Source: Nageia nagi
Lineage: Eukaryota; Pinophyta
Direction of reading: 5' to 3'
Assembly: GCA_050084985.1 (NCBI GenBank)
Contig: JBITNC010000001.1
Span: forward strand, 32,550,001-32,614,000
Length of the DNA: 64,000 bases
This document shows, piece after piece, positions 49,590-61,277 of the stretch. Made by a program: the position numbers and the translations under genes. Within the stretch, counting starts at the first letter, position 1. Each line of letters opens with the position of its first letter. The notes beneath the pieces were generated by a model. That model was given only the letters and a program-made list of their open reading frames with translations, was not told the DNA's origin and searched no databases.

Positions 49590-50545
49590 TTTGTTATATG
49601 CATCTTGGAATAAAGTTTTAGCTCCCATGCAGACATTATGGTTCTTTAGCATGAAGTTTCAAGCTTTATCGCATATTATCATGCCTCTTGGCATAAATTT
49701 GTAGCTTTCATCTTCATATCATACCTCTTGGCATAGAGTTTCAGCTCTCATTTTCATATCATACCTCTTGGTATAGAGTTTTATCTATCATCATCATATC
49801 ATTCCTTTTGGCATAGAGTTTTAGCTCTCATCTTTGTATCATGGCTCTTGACATAGAGTTTTAGCTCTCATCTTCATATCATGTCTCTTGGCATAGAGTT
49901 TCAACTCTCATCTTTATATCATGCCTCTTGGTCTAGAGTTTTAGCTCTCATCTTTATATCATGCTTCTTAGCATAGAGTTTTAGCTCTTATCTTCATATC
50001 ATGCCTCTTGGTGTAGAGTTTCAACTCTCATCATCATATCATGCCTATTGGTGTAGAGTTTTAGCTCTCATAATCATATCATGCCTCTTGGCATAGGGTT
50101 TTAGCTCTCATCTTCATATCATGCCTTTGGCATAGAGTTTCAACTCTCATCTTCATATCATGCCTCTTGGAATAGAGTTTCATCTCTCATCTTCATATCA
50201 TGCCTCTTTATGTAGAGTTTCAGATTTCATCTTCATATCATGCCTTTTGGTGTAGAGTTTTAGCTCTCATCATCGTATCATGCCTCTTGGTGTAGAGTTT
50301 TAGCTCTCATCTTCATACCATGCCTCTTGGTGTAGAGTTTCAACTCTCATCTTCATATCATGCCTCTTGGTGTAGAGTTTTAGCTCTCATCATCATATCA
50401 TGCCTCTAGGTGTAGATTTTCAGCTCTCATCATCATATCATGCCTCTAGGTGTAGATTTTCAACTCTCATCATCATATCATGCCTCTTGGCATAGAGTTT
50501 TAGCTCTCATATTATCATGCCTCTTAGTGCAAAGTTAAGCTCCCA
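49590..50545. repeat. 40-bp minisatellite in the 3' part of E3
   Basis: About 21-23 head-to-tail units. The consensus is CATCTTCATATCATGCCTCT followed by TGGTGTAGAGTTTTAGCTCT, with small variation (CATAGAG/TGTAGAG, TTTTAGC/TTTCAAC). The edges are more diverged than the middle. There are no spacers and no stable inverted repeats, so it is not a CRISPR array. Arrays in this position are typical of the fast-changing 3' untranslated part of Tat/Ogre-like retrotransposons and can seed satellite DNA. Confidence 0.95.
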
Positions 50546-50911
50546 TTCTACAGTATGCTATTTGTTCATGTTTGTTAAGGTTATTATATGTCATATATTT
50601 TCTTATCGATAAGGTCTTGGTATGGTCATGTGTGACCATGTGTTGTCATGTTGTCAAGTGTGGTCATGTGTGATCATGTGTTGTCCATATCATGACAAGG
50701 GCCAGATTGAAAAATATCACAATAGGGAGTTTTCTCAACCCATATATAGCTTTTACATGTTCTTTCTATATTATAATCTTTGCTAAAGTTTAGGTTAATT
50801 AGTGTTGGTATTATGCTTATCAATGCCTACTAATATTTTGTTACTATGACATCTTGATTTGTACTTTGAATGAAAAATCTCAATGCACCTAGTGATATCA
50901 ATTTCTCATCC

Positions 50912-50924
50912 AAAGTGGGGAATT
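50912..50924 (+). promoter_or_regulatory. Polypurine tract of E3
   Basis: AAAGTGGGGAATT lies directly before the 3' LTR. It nearly matches the E2 tract at 31471. Confidence 0.75.
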
Positions 50925-51720
50925 TGTTATTGCATAAAAATTTATTTGTGTTTAAATAAATGCATTTATTTGCACTAATGCATACCTAGAATATTTAATG
51001 TATTGATATCAATGTTTATCTTAAATATGGTTATAATGTCAATGTTTATTTTTAATATATTATTGTCTTGAACATCGATATGTATTATGGGCTAACCTTG
51101 TTTATGTAGGTGCATGCTGACCTAAGGAGTAGGTCATATTATTATCTATATAAATAGGTATCTAATAGTAAGTCCACATTAAGGAGATACATGATCCCAT
51201 ATCTGGTCTTAGTGGTGGCAATCCTTTAGGTATCTCTTGATGTTGCCATTCAAGGCTATGATTTATGTACTTCCTTACATGAATTATTCTAACATTGATA
51301 ATCTATATTCTAATTGAAACATCTATATGCAAATTATTAAATTGATTTGAAAGAAAATAACACTCTAAAGAAGACCATTGATGCTCCTTATTCATGCTAA
51401 ATACACCATTGATGATCCTCCTGTACAACATATAGACCACTTGTAGTCCTCTTTTCATGGAATTTTAGGTTATAACTTCTAGAGTAGGATTTCTTTACCA
51501 TACACATATCAAACATATCATCATTTTTTGGTGTTAAGTACACTTTATAAGGTAAGTATACAAATCATAGTTCTTGATTGGTATTGTCATCCTAATTCTA
51601 GAGTGCGTATCTTCTTCATCTATTTTGTTGTATGGTCTAAATTACTATTTGTAGCTTGAAATAGGTATTTTGTGTTTTTTAATTATTTATTTATTTTCAT
51701 TATCAAAATATTTGTAAACA
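50925..51720 (+). repeat. 3' LTR of E3
   Basis: 796 bp, TGTTATTGCAT to TTTGTAAACA. It pairs with 44069-44866. Confidence 0.9.
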
Positions 51721-52692
51721 CCTCCTATAGTAGTTGCACATCCTCAAGAATCCTCTTAACTATGTTAAAGTAGTAGGCACTAACCAATCTTGGATGGTTG
51801 CAATCTTCTACTCATCCTCTCTAACTCCCTCATGGCTAATCCAAATATAGAATTTCAATCATACCAAAATCATATTTGGACTACTTAGTATAGAACTTTT
51901 GCTCCTATAGTGTGCTCAAAATATGGTCCAAGTATTGGAGGTACTCCTCCCATATTTTTATATAGACCAAAATGTCATCAAATAAGATAAACATAAACTT
52001 CCTTAGCTACTCTCTAAAAACTTGATTCATGGCTGATTGGAAAGTGGTTGATGCATTAGTCAATTTGAATGCCATCACCAAAAATTCAAAGTGACCATAA
52101 TGGCATCTAAATGTAGTCTTATGGATATCCTCCTCCTTCATCATCATTTGATGATATCCAAATCTCAAATCAATTTTTGAGAAGTACTTAGCACCATGCA
52201 ATTCATCAATGAGATCATTTACTCTAGGAATAGGATACCTATTCTTAATGGTCTTCTTATTGAGTAAGTGGTAGTAAATGGACATTCATATGTTCTTATC
52301 CTTCTTCTTATCTAGCACTACTGAAGAGGTAAAGGGATTAGAATTTAGCTATATGAATCCCATATCTAATAGCTCCTTAATGGTCTTCTCAATCTCATCC
52401 TTGTAGAATTTTATATGTCAATAGGGAGTGATCATTATTGGATTAGCTCCTAAGTCCAACTCAATGGTGTGCTTAAATTCTCTAGAGGGTGGAAGCCCTT
52501 CTAGCATGTCTCTAAAGATGTTTGGGTATTGATCCAAGATGCATTGGACCTTAGCTAGCTCCACCTTTGCTTCCCTAATATGCAATGTGGGGTGTCTCAT
52601 AGCTAGGTTAAAGATGAAACCCCACTATATATCCTCCTTTTATATTATGGAACTCATATATTTGGCTAACATAATCTAAGTAATGGTTTCTA
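51721..52692 (-). pseudogene. Gypsy-4 reverse transcriptase
   Basis: Minus strand, N to C. 52418-52600 is open, with ILDQYPNIFRDMLEGLPPSR (the stretch before RT). 52007-52285 is open, with KNRYPIPRVNDLIDELHGA, KYFSKIDLRFGYHQ (first catalytic Asp) and THR-to-CHYGHFEFLVMAF. Next comes the active-site strand F-M-F-I-L-F-D-D-I-L-V-Y (here L-F-D-D). The frame ends in LRGFLRMCNYYRR at the E3 insertion. The wording is chromovirus-like, consistent with the chromodomain found downstream. Stops and frame slips are present. Confidence 0.9.
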
Positions 52693-52697
52693 ATATG

Positions 52698-53545
52698 TGT
52701 AGACACCTAAAGATGTCCCCTTTTAACTAGTAAACATTAAAATAATCATAAATCTTTGTGAAAATATAAAATAGGTTCAAAAACTATTTTATTGGATAGC
52801 TCTCATCGTGTACATGCAAAATGAGTGGTCACATGACCCCTTTTCGATAAAAATTGACTATTTGGTGGTCATTTTAACATTGTTATAAAAATGGAAAACC
52901 AGTCACCGGTGACCCAAAACAAATGCTAGTGTTTTGAGCCGATCGTCGGTGTCCATATTCTAGTCGCCGATGACTTTGTAACAACTGAATAGAAACCAAA
53001 ATAGTGAGATAAAGTTGAAATGTTTCAACTTTCCAAGATGATGTGGATGGAGGGGGTCAGTTACGACCTACGGTGGCTTTTCACTTCCTCTTACCAGCCT
53101 TGGAACATCTCATCTAAAATCTATAAATACAAGTCAATACAAAGCAATTGAAAGAGGATCTTGGCCCTTTGTTGAAGTAGGGTAATGCTGCCAAAATCTT
53201 TTGAGCTCATACATTTTATTGTTTTATGCTAGTTTCAATTTAATACATGTCATACATAGATGCTTTGATGTTATTGTCTTTTGCATGTGTGTAGGATTTA
53301 CAGGTTGTCCATATCAAGGAGAGAAGCAAGCAAATAAAAAACAATGAAGATCTAATACCCTCATTTTGGCAAATGGCATTTGTAAAAGTCCCTTCCAAGG
53401 GCAAATTGTAGTTTGAGCTGAAAATCAATATCAATTTACAATTACAACATTTCTATCTATTTTACATAATTTGAGGTTTAGTGAAGATTGAAGAATAATT
53501 GTATTTTATGTTATTCTACATTCCAGCTCTATTTTCACTGCAACA
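52698..53545 (+). mobile_element. Solo LTR (E1 family) inside Gypsy-4
   Basis: 848 bp, TGTAGACACCTAAAG to CACTGCAACA, same family as 4312-5150. Perfect ATATG duplications flank it (52693-52697, 53546-53550). No internal sequence or polypurine tract adjoins it, so a full element was reduced by LTR-LTR recombination. The minus-strand frame 53240-53434 recurs in the E1 LTR (4845-5039) and is not a gene. Confidence 0.93.
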
Positions 53546-53550
53546 ATATG

Positions 53551-53850
53551 GTAAAGATGAATTTGGATCTGAGTGATAACTTTTGGTCATCCCTCTTCTT
53601 TAGATCCAATAGAGTAGCTAAATCTCTAATTCCTCTTGGTGGTCTAGATCTATACATTGGGGTCGTAGATGAATCTCCCCCTCCAATGTTGTATTTTATC
53701 CATGCCACCACTCTATAACCTAGAATATATTAATAAAGCTAGAAGGTGATGTCTATTTGGAACTCTTTAGTGGTCCCTTAGTAGATTTGGAGTAGGATTT
53801 CAATTTTTGGTAGAGTCCTATGTGGAGGAACATATATGTGTTCCCATATC
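53551..53850 (-). pseudogene. Gypsy-4 gag/protease remnant
   Basis: The minus strand gives VVAWIKYNIGGGDSSTTPM and LATLLDLKKRDDQKLSLRS-like pieces with stops. Position (between the primer site side and RT) is the only reason to call it gag/protease; no knuckle or D-S/T-G is seen. Only about 600 bp separate the primer site from the RT region once inserts are set aside, too little for a full gag plus protease. An internal deletion is likely. Confidence 0.4.
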
Positions 53851-53855
53851 TACCC
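53851..53855. repeat. Target-site duplication of the Sirevirus, left
   Basis: TACCC, identical to 63348-63352. Confidence 0.97.
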
Positions 53856-55925
53856 TGTTGAGTATGTGTGATAGAGAAGTATGATTGTAATTGTTGTCAA
53901 CAAGGTATTGATCGGGTTCCGGAGGATTAACTAAGTTCCGGAAGTGAAGAGAGACTATTTGATCGGGTTCCGGAGGTTTAACTGTGTTCCGGAAGTAAAG
54001 AGTGATCGGGTTCTGGAAGTTTGACTAAGTTCCGGAAGAGAAGTGTGATTGGTCGGGTTCCGGAGGATTGACCGAGATGACGTCAGCGATTTCGGGCTTT
54101 CACTTAGAACCGGGATCCGGAAGTGATGAGGTCAGCAAGGAATGATCAAAGAGCCGGAGCCAGAGAGGAAAACATTCCGGAAGCAAAAGATGACGTCACC
54201 AGGAGAACGATGCTCACATTTGTGAATACAACCGGCGTCCGGAAGAAATGAGGTCAGCAAAGAGTGATAAAAGGTCCGGAGATAAAGGTCCGGAGACAAA
54301 AGTCCGGAGGTCAAGATCCGGAGATAAACGTCCGGAGATAAAAATCCGGAGATACACGTCTGAAGATAAAAGTCCGGAAATGATGACATCATAAGGAAAG
54401 AGTTATACTCTGTTTCCGGAGTCCGGAAGTGATGACATCATGGTGCAAGTGTTCAAAGGTCCGGAGATAAAGGTCCGGAGATAAAGGTCCGGAGACAAAA
54501 GTCCGGAGGTCAAGATCCGGAGATAAACGTCCGGAGATAAAAATCCGGAGATACACGTCTGAAGATAAAAGTCCAGAAATGATGACGTCATGCGAAAAGC
54601 GTTATACTCTATTTCCGGAGTCCGGAGGATGATGACATCACGATGTATACAGAAAACATCCGGTAAGCTAGGAAAGAGTCCGGAATAATCAGAAATACCA
54701 TTATGAAGGAGAGAAGAGTCCGGAATCGTAAGAAATACCATAATGAAGAATAAAAGAGTCCGGAATTAGCTGAAATCCATGGAGAAAGAAGTATACCTGT
54801 CTAAACAACTCTGTTTGAGAAATGAAAGTGTTCGTCAGTTACAAACAAGGATTCTGTTGATAACGTATAATGGTAGGAACAGTTTCCTGGAGTGTTCTTG
54901 ATGTGTAACGGTTAAGTACAGGAATAATGTGAAAAATGGATGTAAGAAAAGGAGCAGAGAGTTGCAGTGTGAACAGTGTGAAAATGGCAAGAAGTTATGA
55001 TTGCACAGCTCGAGGAGAGAAGTAGCTGAGATTGCACAGCTGGAGGACAATGTAAGTTATGATTGCACAGCTCGAGGAGAGAAGTAGCTGAGATTGCACA
55101 GCTTGAGAATAATGCAAGTAATGATTGCACAGCTCGAGGAGAAAGGAAGTAATGAGTGCACAGCTCGAGGAAAGTGGTAGTTGCGGTTTCACAGCTCAAG
55201 GAGAAGTGAAGCAGGTAATGGGATATGCAGATATAAGAGTTGGTTTCTAGGTGTAAAATGTGTGGGATAAAAAGGGTGAAAAGAGGCAAAGTGTGTGCGG
55301 AGTGTGTGATGAGAAGTGCGTGAAGTAAAGTATGCAAACGCAGGTAATTGCATGAGTGTGATGAGCAGAGAAGTGAGTGGAAGCAAGTGCTGTGTGTAAA
55401 GTGAAATATCCGAAGTGTATGAAGTGAGCATTAGAGCTAGACCATTGAGGGTCTTCTAGAACAGAATCTTTTCTCCATTTAAATGTTCTATCAAGTTGGT
55501 GCTTGATAGCTGGAGTTGGTGCTCCAAGCAGTCGGTGCTGCTAAATCTAAAGTGGTAGTTGGTGCTACCCTTCACAGTGGTGCTGTGGATTTGAGAGCTG
55601 GAGTGGATTTGAGAGCTGGAGTTGGTGCTCCAAGCAGTAGGTGCTGCTATTCTCAAAGTGGTAGTTGGTGCTACCCTTCACAGTTGGTGCTGTGAATCTG
55701 TAAGCTTTCTTTAATGGCTGGATTTGGATTGGTGTCCAAGCAGTCATTTTCGGGGATGTAGCCAAACTGGTGAACCTCGTTACATCTGGTGTTGTGTGAT
55801 GTACTGGTGTGCTTGCTCATTTTCTCTAGCTTTTAATCTGTCATTATTAAAGAAGATTGGATAGTAATAATTTTTATATACACTGATTCACCCCCCCCCC
55901 TCTCAGTGTCACTCGAAGAACAACA
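53856..55925 (+). repeat. 5' LTR of the Sirevirus
   Basis: TGTTGAGTATG to GAAGAACAACA. The first 900 bp hold over 30 CCGG tetramers, mostly as TCCGGA, including a duplicated block of about 190 bp (near 54274 and 54462) built of GTCCGGAGATAAA-like units. The next part has six CACAGCT-cored units (54990-55195), then TTGGTGCT/CCAAGCAGT repeats (55498-55745). A C10 run lies at 55891-55900 near the 3' end. The minus-strand open frames here are repeat translations. It should hold the promoter; I could not place a TATA box with confidence. Confidence 0.97.
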
Positions 55926-55927
55926 AT

Positions 55928-55940
55928 TGGTATCAGAGCC
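55928..55940 (+). promoter_or_regulatory. Primer binding site of the Sirevirus
   Basis: TGGTATCAGAGCC, complementary to the 3' end of plant initiator tRNA-Met. It starts two bases after the LTR. Confidence 0.97.
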
Positions 55941-55989
55941 AGGTTCCTAAGTAAGCTATAACAGCTAAGGAGATCCGGACAGTGACACT

Positions 55990-58900
55990 ATGGCAAGCGG
56001 AGAAGGTTTCTCATCTAACAAGGCACCACTCTTTGATGGAACCAATTATGGGTTCTGGAAAATTCGGATGAAGACTTATCTCAGTGCATTGGGTTTTGGT
56101 ACTTGGGATGCCGTTAAAAAGGGTTACACTCCTCCTCCTACTGGTCCATCAGATGAAGCAGAAAGAAAGGCATTTGAATATGATGCCAAAGCACGAAACG
56201 CTCTAATGTGTGGTCTTGTGGACAGCGAACTGGTAAAAGTTATGGCATGCAAGTCCGCTAAAGAAATATGGAGTAAATTGAAAAGCATTCACGAGGGAGA
56301 TGACAAAGTCAAGGAAGCAAAACTCCAAACACATAGAGCTCAATTCGAAGGTCTAAAGATGAATGAAGATGAAACCATTGAAGCCTACATGCTAAGAGTA
56401 AATGAAATTACTAATGCGATCAGAGGCCTTGGAGAAGAGATTGAAGATCATGTCATCGTGAAAAAGGTACTGCGATCTCTCACTTCTCGTTTTGATTCAA
56501 AAGTGTCTGCTATTGAAGAAGCAAAAGATTTGAAAACTTTTAGCATGGATGAATTGCATGGATCGCTAACTGCTTATGAAATGAGGATTGGAAAAACAAA
56601 ACATTCAGAAAAGGAAGCAGCGTTTAAGACCAGTAGCAGTAACAACGCCAGAGAAGATTCTGACGATGAGGAACAATCGGATGAAGTAGAAGCAAACTTC
56701 ATTAGAAAGCTAAAAAGGGGAAAAGGTAAGTATAAAGGCAAGCTGCCTTTTAAATGTTTTAATTGTGGTGGTATTGGTCACTTTATCTCAAAATGTCCAT
56801 ATAGAAAAACTGATAAAGATGATCAAGAATCGTATTTTGAGAAAAATCGCAAGATGAAATCTCAGGCTCGAAATAGAAAGTCAAATAGACAGAGCCTCTT
56901 ATCTAGAAATGAAGGCTCCACTAATGATGATTCCAGTAACGAATCAGAAAAGGAATATAATGAGTCATTATTTATGGCGTTTGAAGAAAAACTGAATGTA
57001 AATAATCAAAATGACCAAAAACATAAGAAGGAAGAGACAGATGAAGAAGATGACTGTGAAGTTGAGATTGATATTGAAGAAGAACTAATGACAGCATTGA
57101 ATGAATTGAATAAAGAAGTGAAGAAAAATAAGATACTCTCAAAAAGGTGTGATGATGCAAGTACTACTGTAGAAAACCTAAAAATAGAAGTCGAAGAATC
57201 CAAGAGGATAAATGAGAGTTTGGAGGAACAGCTTCTCGAGAAAGTTGAGAATTGTAGTAAGCTCGAAGAAGAAATAACTGGGCTACGTGCACAACTAGAG
57301 GAAGTAACCAAGAAAATCAGTTCCTTTGAATATCTAGAAGGAAGGTCGACCAAACTTAGCGAAATCATCAACAGTCAAAGAATGTTTTCGGATAAATCTG
57401 GTTTGGGATATGAACAAGGACAATCTTCCAGTAACATAAAAGAGGAAAACACAAAAGAAGCCAAGAAAAGGGAAGGTAGCCCAGAACTGAAGAATGATGG
57501 CTTCACTCAAGTGCAGTCCAGAAGAAGACCCTATGCAGGACAAAGAAAAACTCAGCAACGTAATAGTTACATCCATTCCTTCAATGGATACTGTTTCAAA
57601 TGCAATGCATATGGGCACAAAATTTCTGAATGTAAATACAATATCAAACCAAGAACCTTTGTTACGAGGAATGCATTCGGTCCATTAATGGAGTATCCTA
57701 TTAAGTGTTACAACTGTCGTAAATATGGACACATTGCCAGATTCTGCAGAGTTAATCATGGCATGAGATTCTTCCCACGGAGACAACTTCCTTCCGTAAG
57801 ACAGAATAAACAGTTTCAGCGCAGTCTTCCACAGAAAGAAGAAAAGTGTAATAAGAAACAAGGAGCTGAAACAAAAGTAAAACAAGTCTGGAAAGAAAAG
57901 GGGAAACTCAAAAAGGACAAAGAGTCTTTAATTGTTCAAACTGCATTGAAAGCTCAAGACAAACCTTCACCATGGATATTAGACAGCGGATGCTCAAGTC
58001 ACATGACAGGTGACAAAAAGAAATTCCAAAAACTACAAGAATATGAAGGTGGGTCAGTTAGATTTGGAAATAATGATGGCGCACAAATTATCGGCAAAGG
58101 GTCTGTCAAAATAAATGACGGCAACATCAGATCCGAAGAAGTACTGTTTGTTGTGGGACTGAGGCACAACTTGTTAAGCGTCAGTCAAATATGTGATAAA
58201 GGACATGATGTAATTTTCAAAAGCCATGGTTGTGAGATCCGAAGGGCAAACAGTGGTAGACTGATAGCAGTCGGTACAAGAACCAACGGGAATCTATACA
58301 CCTTATCAGATGTATCAGAAGGATCATGTCTATTAGGCAAAGAGAGTGATGATTGGTTATGGCATAAGAGATTGGGACACATCTGTTTTAAAAACTTGAT
58401 GAATGTTTGCTCCAAAAGAGCGGTAAGAGATATGCCCCGTATCAGCACACCAGTAAATGATATCTGTGATTCATGCCAAAAGGGAAAACAAACACGGACA
58501 AAGTTCAAAGTAAAAGAGTATCACACAAGCAAACCATTGGAGATTGTTCACACCGACTTATGTGGACCAATGAGAACACAAAGCTTCAATGGAGATAAGT
58601 ATTTTATTCTATTCATTGATGATTATTCAAGAATGACTTGGGTGCAATTCTTGAAACATAAATCTGAAGCTTTTGAAATGTTCAAAGCATTTAAAAACCA
58701 AGTAGAAAATCAAATGGAAAGGAAAATTAAGTGTATTCGCTCAGACAGGGGAGGTGAATTCACCTCTGATGAGTTTAATGAGTTTTGCATACAACATGGA
58801 ATAAAAAGGCAATTCTCTGCAGCCAGAACTCCACAACAAAATGGAGTAGTTGAAAGGAAAAATAGAGCTGTACAAGAAATGGCTCGAACCATGTTGATAG

Positions 58901-61065
58901 AAAGCAAGGTCGCTGATAAGTTTTGGAAAGAAGCAGTGCATACTGCAGTACATATTCAAAATAGATGTATGATGCGACCACATGAGGACAGAACACCATA
59001 TGAATTATGGTTTGGAAGAAGAGCTACAGTAAGGCATTTCAGGATCTTTGGCAGTAAATGCTACATCAAAAGAACAGAAGAAAACTTAGGGAAGTTTGAG
59101 GACAGATCAGACGAAGGTATCTTTCTTGGCTATTCTTCGAAGAGCAAAGCGTACAGGTGCTACAATAAAAGGACAAAAACAATTGTTGATAGTACTGATG
59201 TTCGTGTTGATGAGCAAAGAAATCTTCCTAAGAGAAATGATGATGAAAATCTTCCTGATTATCAAGATCCAATTGAAGAAGATAAGCAGAAGAAAAACAA
59301 ATCTAAGCCTACCGTACAGCAATCACAAGGGAAGAAACCAGAAGACTCAAATCCGCCAAGTAACCCAGATAATGATTCAGAGAATGAGGCGGAAGAAGAT
59401 GAACATTCAAAAACTCCACCAAAGAGATGGCACAAGGATCATCCACAAGAACAAATTATCGGTGAGTTTCAGACAGGCATTCAAACTCGCAGAGGGGTCT
59501 CACACACCTACTCTCTCCTGTCCAGCATAGAGCCCAAGAATGTCTCAGAAGCCAGCCAAGATGAAAGCTGGATGAGAGCAATGGAGGAAGAACTCACTCA
59601 GATTGAAAAGAATGAAACATGGGAACTCGTTCCCAGACCAGCCAACAAAAATGTGATTGGCACAAAGTGGGTCTTTCGTAATAAAATGAATGAAGAAGGG
59701 AAAGTGGTTCGAAATAAAGCTAGACTTGTTTGCAAGGGATATGCTCAAGTTGAAGGGATTGATTTTGAAGAAACCTTTGCACCAGTGGCCAGATTAGAAG
59801 CCATTCGCATGTTTTTAGCCTTTGCAGTGTATAAAGACTTCACAGTGTATCAAATGGATGTAAAATCAGCCTTTCTAAATGGCAAAATTGAAGAAGAAGT
59901 CTATGTTGAACAGCCAGATGGTTTCCAATTGGGAGAGGATCCTAATCTGGTATGCAAACTAAAGAAGGCTCTGTATGGTTTGAAACAGGCACCCCGAGCA
60001 TGGTACTCCAGACTTGATGCATATCTTCAGCAGCAAGGCTTTAGAAAAGGGAGAGTGGATAGCAATCTATACATTAAATCAGAAAAAGGAAATCAGCTAA
60101 TCGTTGTTGTCTATGTAGATGATATAATTTTTGGAGGAAGCAAGAATGAGCTGTGTAAACATCTTGCCGACAACATGCAAACAGAATTTGAAATGTCCAT
60201 GATAGGTGAGCTTGCATTCTTTCTTGGCCTGCAAATCAATCAGTTGAAGAATGGCATGTTTATTTCTCAAACCAAATATGTTAAGGAGATGCTGAAGAAG
60301 TTCACTATGGAAGACTGTAAACCTGTGAGCACTCCTATGACAACAGGCTGCAAATTAAGCAAGAATGACAAAGCGCCAACAGTAGATCAAACACAGTACA
60401 GGTCAATGATAGGAAGTTTGTTATATTTGACAGCTACTAGACCAGACATTCTTCAAGCTGTATGTATGGTTGCTCGATTTCAAGAAAATCCCAAAGAGAC
60501 CCATGTTACTGCAGTAAAGAGAATTTTCAGATACCTCAAAGGAACAGTAGAATATGGCTTATGGTATCCCAGAGGAAAGAACTTTACACTTACTGCTTTT
60601 TCAGATGCAGACTGGGCAGGATGCGTGGATGATAGGAAGAGCACCAGCGGAGGAGCATTTTATTTGGGTAATAATCTTGTTGGCTGGCACAGTAAAAAGC
60701 AAGACTCTGTATCCCTATCTACAGCAGAAGCAGAGTATATAGCAGCTACTTCTTGCTGCACACAGCTTCTATGGATGAAGCAGATGCTCAACGATTTTGG
60801 TATACAGATTAATGAGCCCATAACAATTCAGTGTGATAACAAAAGTGCAATCAATATTTCCAAAAATCCCGTTATGCACTCACGCACAAAGCATATTGCA
60901 ATCAGATATCACTTTCTCAAAGAAAAAGTGGCGCAAGGAGAAGTACAGTTAGATTTTGTCCCAACTACAGAGCAAGTAGCCGACATTTTTACGAAGCCTT
61001 TGTCCAAGGACGTCTTCGAATATCTTCGAACCAAGCTAGGAGTTGTTATCTTGCCCAAGCATTAG
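55990..61065 (+). CDS. Sirevirus Gag-Pol polyprotein, intact (1691 aa)
   Basis: This single frame makes the whole replication machinery. Gag, residues 1 to about 640, starts with a UBN2/DUF4219-like head ([19 protein letters not shown], 15-33). Its CCHC knuckles are at C256-C269, C535-C548 and C573-C586, and an acidic coiled coil spans about 355-450. The aspartic protease has D665-S-G. The integrase zinc finger uses H792, H797, C826 and C829; the catalytic triad is D856, D919 and E955 (35 residues between the last two). RT runs about 1205-1450, with D1290 and Y1375-V-D-D1378. RNase H has D1539, E1580 and D1616. All key residues are present and no stop interrupts it. The start is the first ATG after the primer site, 50 bp downstream. 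Gag and Pol lie in one frame, so their ratio must be set by processing or other means. It is the only clearly functional-looking gene here. Confidence 0.97.
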   Translation: MASGEGFSSNKAPLFDGTNYGFWKIRMKTYLSALGFGTWDAVKKGYTPPPTGPSDEAERKAFEYDAKARNALMCGLVDSELVKVMACKSAKEIWSKLKSIHEGDDKVKEAKLQTHRAQFEGLKMNEDETIEAYMLRVNEITNAIRGLGEEIEDHVIVKKVLRSLTSRFDSKVSAIEEAKDLKTFSMDELHGSLTAYEMRIGKTKHSEKEAAFKTSSSNNAREDSDDEEQSDEVEANFIRKLKRGKGKYKGKLPFKCFNCGGIGHFISKCPYRKTDKDDQESYFEKNRKMKSQARNRKSNRQSLLSRNEGSTNDDSSNESEKEYNESLFMAFEEKLNVNNQNDQKHKKEETDEEDDCEVEIDIEEELMTALNELNKEVKKNKILSKRCDDASTTVENLKIEVEESKRINESLEEQLLEKVENCSKLEEEITGLRAQLEEVTKKISSFEYLEGRSTKLSEIINSQRMFSDKSGLGYEQGQSSSNIKEENTKEAKKREGSPELKNDGFTQVQSRRRPYAGQRKTQQRNSYIHSFNGYCFKCNAYGHKISECKYNIKPRTFVTRNAFGPLMEYPIKCYNCRKYGHIARFCRVNHGMRFFPRRQLPSVRQNKQFQRSLPQKEEKCNKKQGAETKVKQVWKEKGKLKKDKESLIVQTALKAQDKPSPWILDSGCSSHMTGDKKKFQKLQEYEGGSVRFGNNDGAQIIGKGSVKINDGNIRSEEVLFVVGLRHNLLSVSQICDKGHDVIFKSHGCEIRRANSGRLIAVGTRTNGNLYTLSDVSEGSCLLGKESDDWLWHKRLGHICFKNLMNVCSKRAVRDMPRISTPVNDICDSCQKGKQTRTKFKVKEYHTSKPLEIVHTDLCGPMRTQSFNGDKYFILFIDDYSRMTWVQFLKHKSEAFEMFKAFKNQVENQMERKIKCIRSDRGGEFTSDEFNEFCIQHGIKRQFSAARTPQQNGVVERKNRAVQEMARTMLIESKVADKFWKEAVHTAVHIQNRCMMRPHEDRTPYELWFGRRATVRHFRIFGSKCYIKRTEENLGKFEDRSDEGIFLGYSSKSKAYRCYNKRTKTIVDSTDVRVDEQRNLPKRNDDENLPDYQDPIEEDKQKKNKSKPTVQQSQGKKPEDSNPPSNPDNDSENEAEEDEHSKTPPKRWHKDHPQEQIIGEFQTGIQTRRGVSHTYSLLSSIEPKNVSEASQDESWMRAMEEELTQIEKNETWELVPRPANKNVIGTKWVFRNKMNEEGKVVRNKARLVCKGYAQVEGIDFEETFAPVARLEAIRMFLAFAVYKDFTVYQMDVKSAFLNGKIEEEVYVEQPDGFQLGEDPNLVCKLKKALYGLKQAPRAWYSRLDAYLQQQGFRKGRVDSNLYIKSEKGNQLIVVVYVDDIIFGGSKNELCKHLADNMQTEFEMSMIGELAFFLGLQINQLKNGMFISQTKYVKEMLKKFTMEDCKPVSTPMTTGCKLSKNDKAPTVDQTQYRSMIGSLLYLTATRPDILQAVCMVARFQENPKETHVTAVKRIFRYLKGTVEYGLWYPRGKNFTLTAFSDADWAGCVDDRKSTSGGAFYLGNNLVGWHSKKQDSVSLSTAEAEYIAATSCCTQLLWMKQMLNDFGIQINEPITIQCDNKSAINISKNPVMHSRTKHIAIRYHFLKEKVAQGEVQLDFVPTTEQVADIFTKPLSKDVFEYLRTKLGVVILPKH

Positions 61066-61087
61066 CTAACTCTGAACGTTGCCTTCT

Positions 61088-61276
61088 CAGGGGGAGTACT
61101 TATTTTTCTTTCCTATATTCTGTGTCTACTCCTAGTTTCCTGAGAATGTCGTGTATGGACTCAGGGGGAGTCTGTAAATGCCCTTTGTTATTGTTGACAA
61201 AGGGGGAGAAGTGTCCTGAATTTGGTATCTGATCAAGTGGTGTTAATGGTGTTGCCAACAATTCCAAAGGGGGAGA
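61088..61276 (+). promoter_or_regulatory. Multiple polypurine tracts of the Sirevirus
   Basis: Four tracts: CAGGGGGAGT at 61088-61097 and at about 61162-61171, AAAGGGGGAGAA at 61199-61210, and AAAGGGGGAGA at 61266-61276, one base before the LTR. The last is the expected plus-strand primer. Repetition of the tract is a reported hallmark of Sireviruses. Confidence 0.9.
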
Positions 61277-61277
61277 T

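Larger units (their letters stand above)
44069..51720 (+). mobile_element. E3: pol-less LTR retrotransposon (7652 bp) with sense gag and antisense PMD gene
   Basis: LTRs at 44069-44866 and 50925-51720 enclose a gag, an antisense PMD pseudogene and a 40-bp minisatellite. No protease, RT, RNase H or integrase was seen. It interrupts the Gypsy-4 RT between N-Y-Y-R-R and F-I-C-G-F. The flanks CCTAT (44064-44068) and CCTCC (51721-51725) are a decayed 5-bp duplication, whose size is confirmed by host reading phase. Lacking pol, it must have been moved in trans, perhaps by a Tat-type Gypsy. Its parts parallel E2 one for one. Confidence 0.85.

Noticed and set aside
49590-50545. Regular 40-bp array resembling a CRISPR
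   Set aside because: The units abut without unique spacers, vary by point changes and sit inside a plant retrotransposon. It is a minisatellite.
54132-55765. Many minus-strand open frames in the Sirevirus LTRs, repeated at 61554-63187
   Set aside because: They translate the TCCGGA, CACAGCT and GGTGCT repeats, give low-complexity Ser/Leu-rich peptides, and duplicate exactly because the LTRs do.
57006-59530. Shadow frames on both strands across the Sirevirus Gag-Pol
   Set aside because: They overlap the 1691-codon frame, which has all domains in order.
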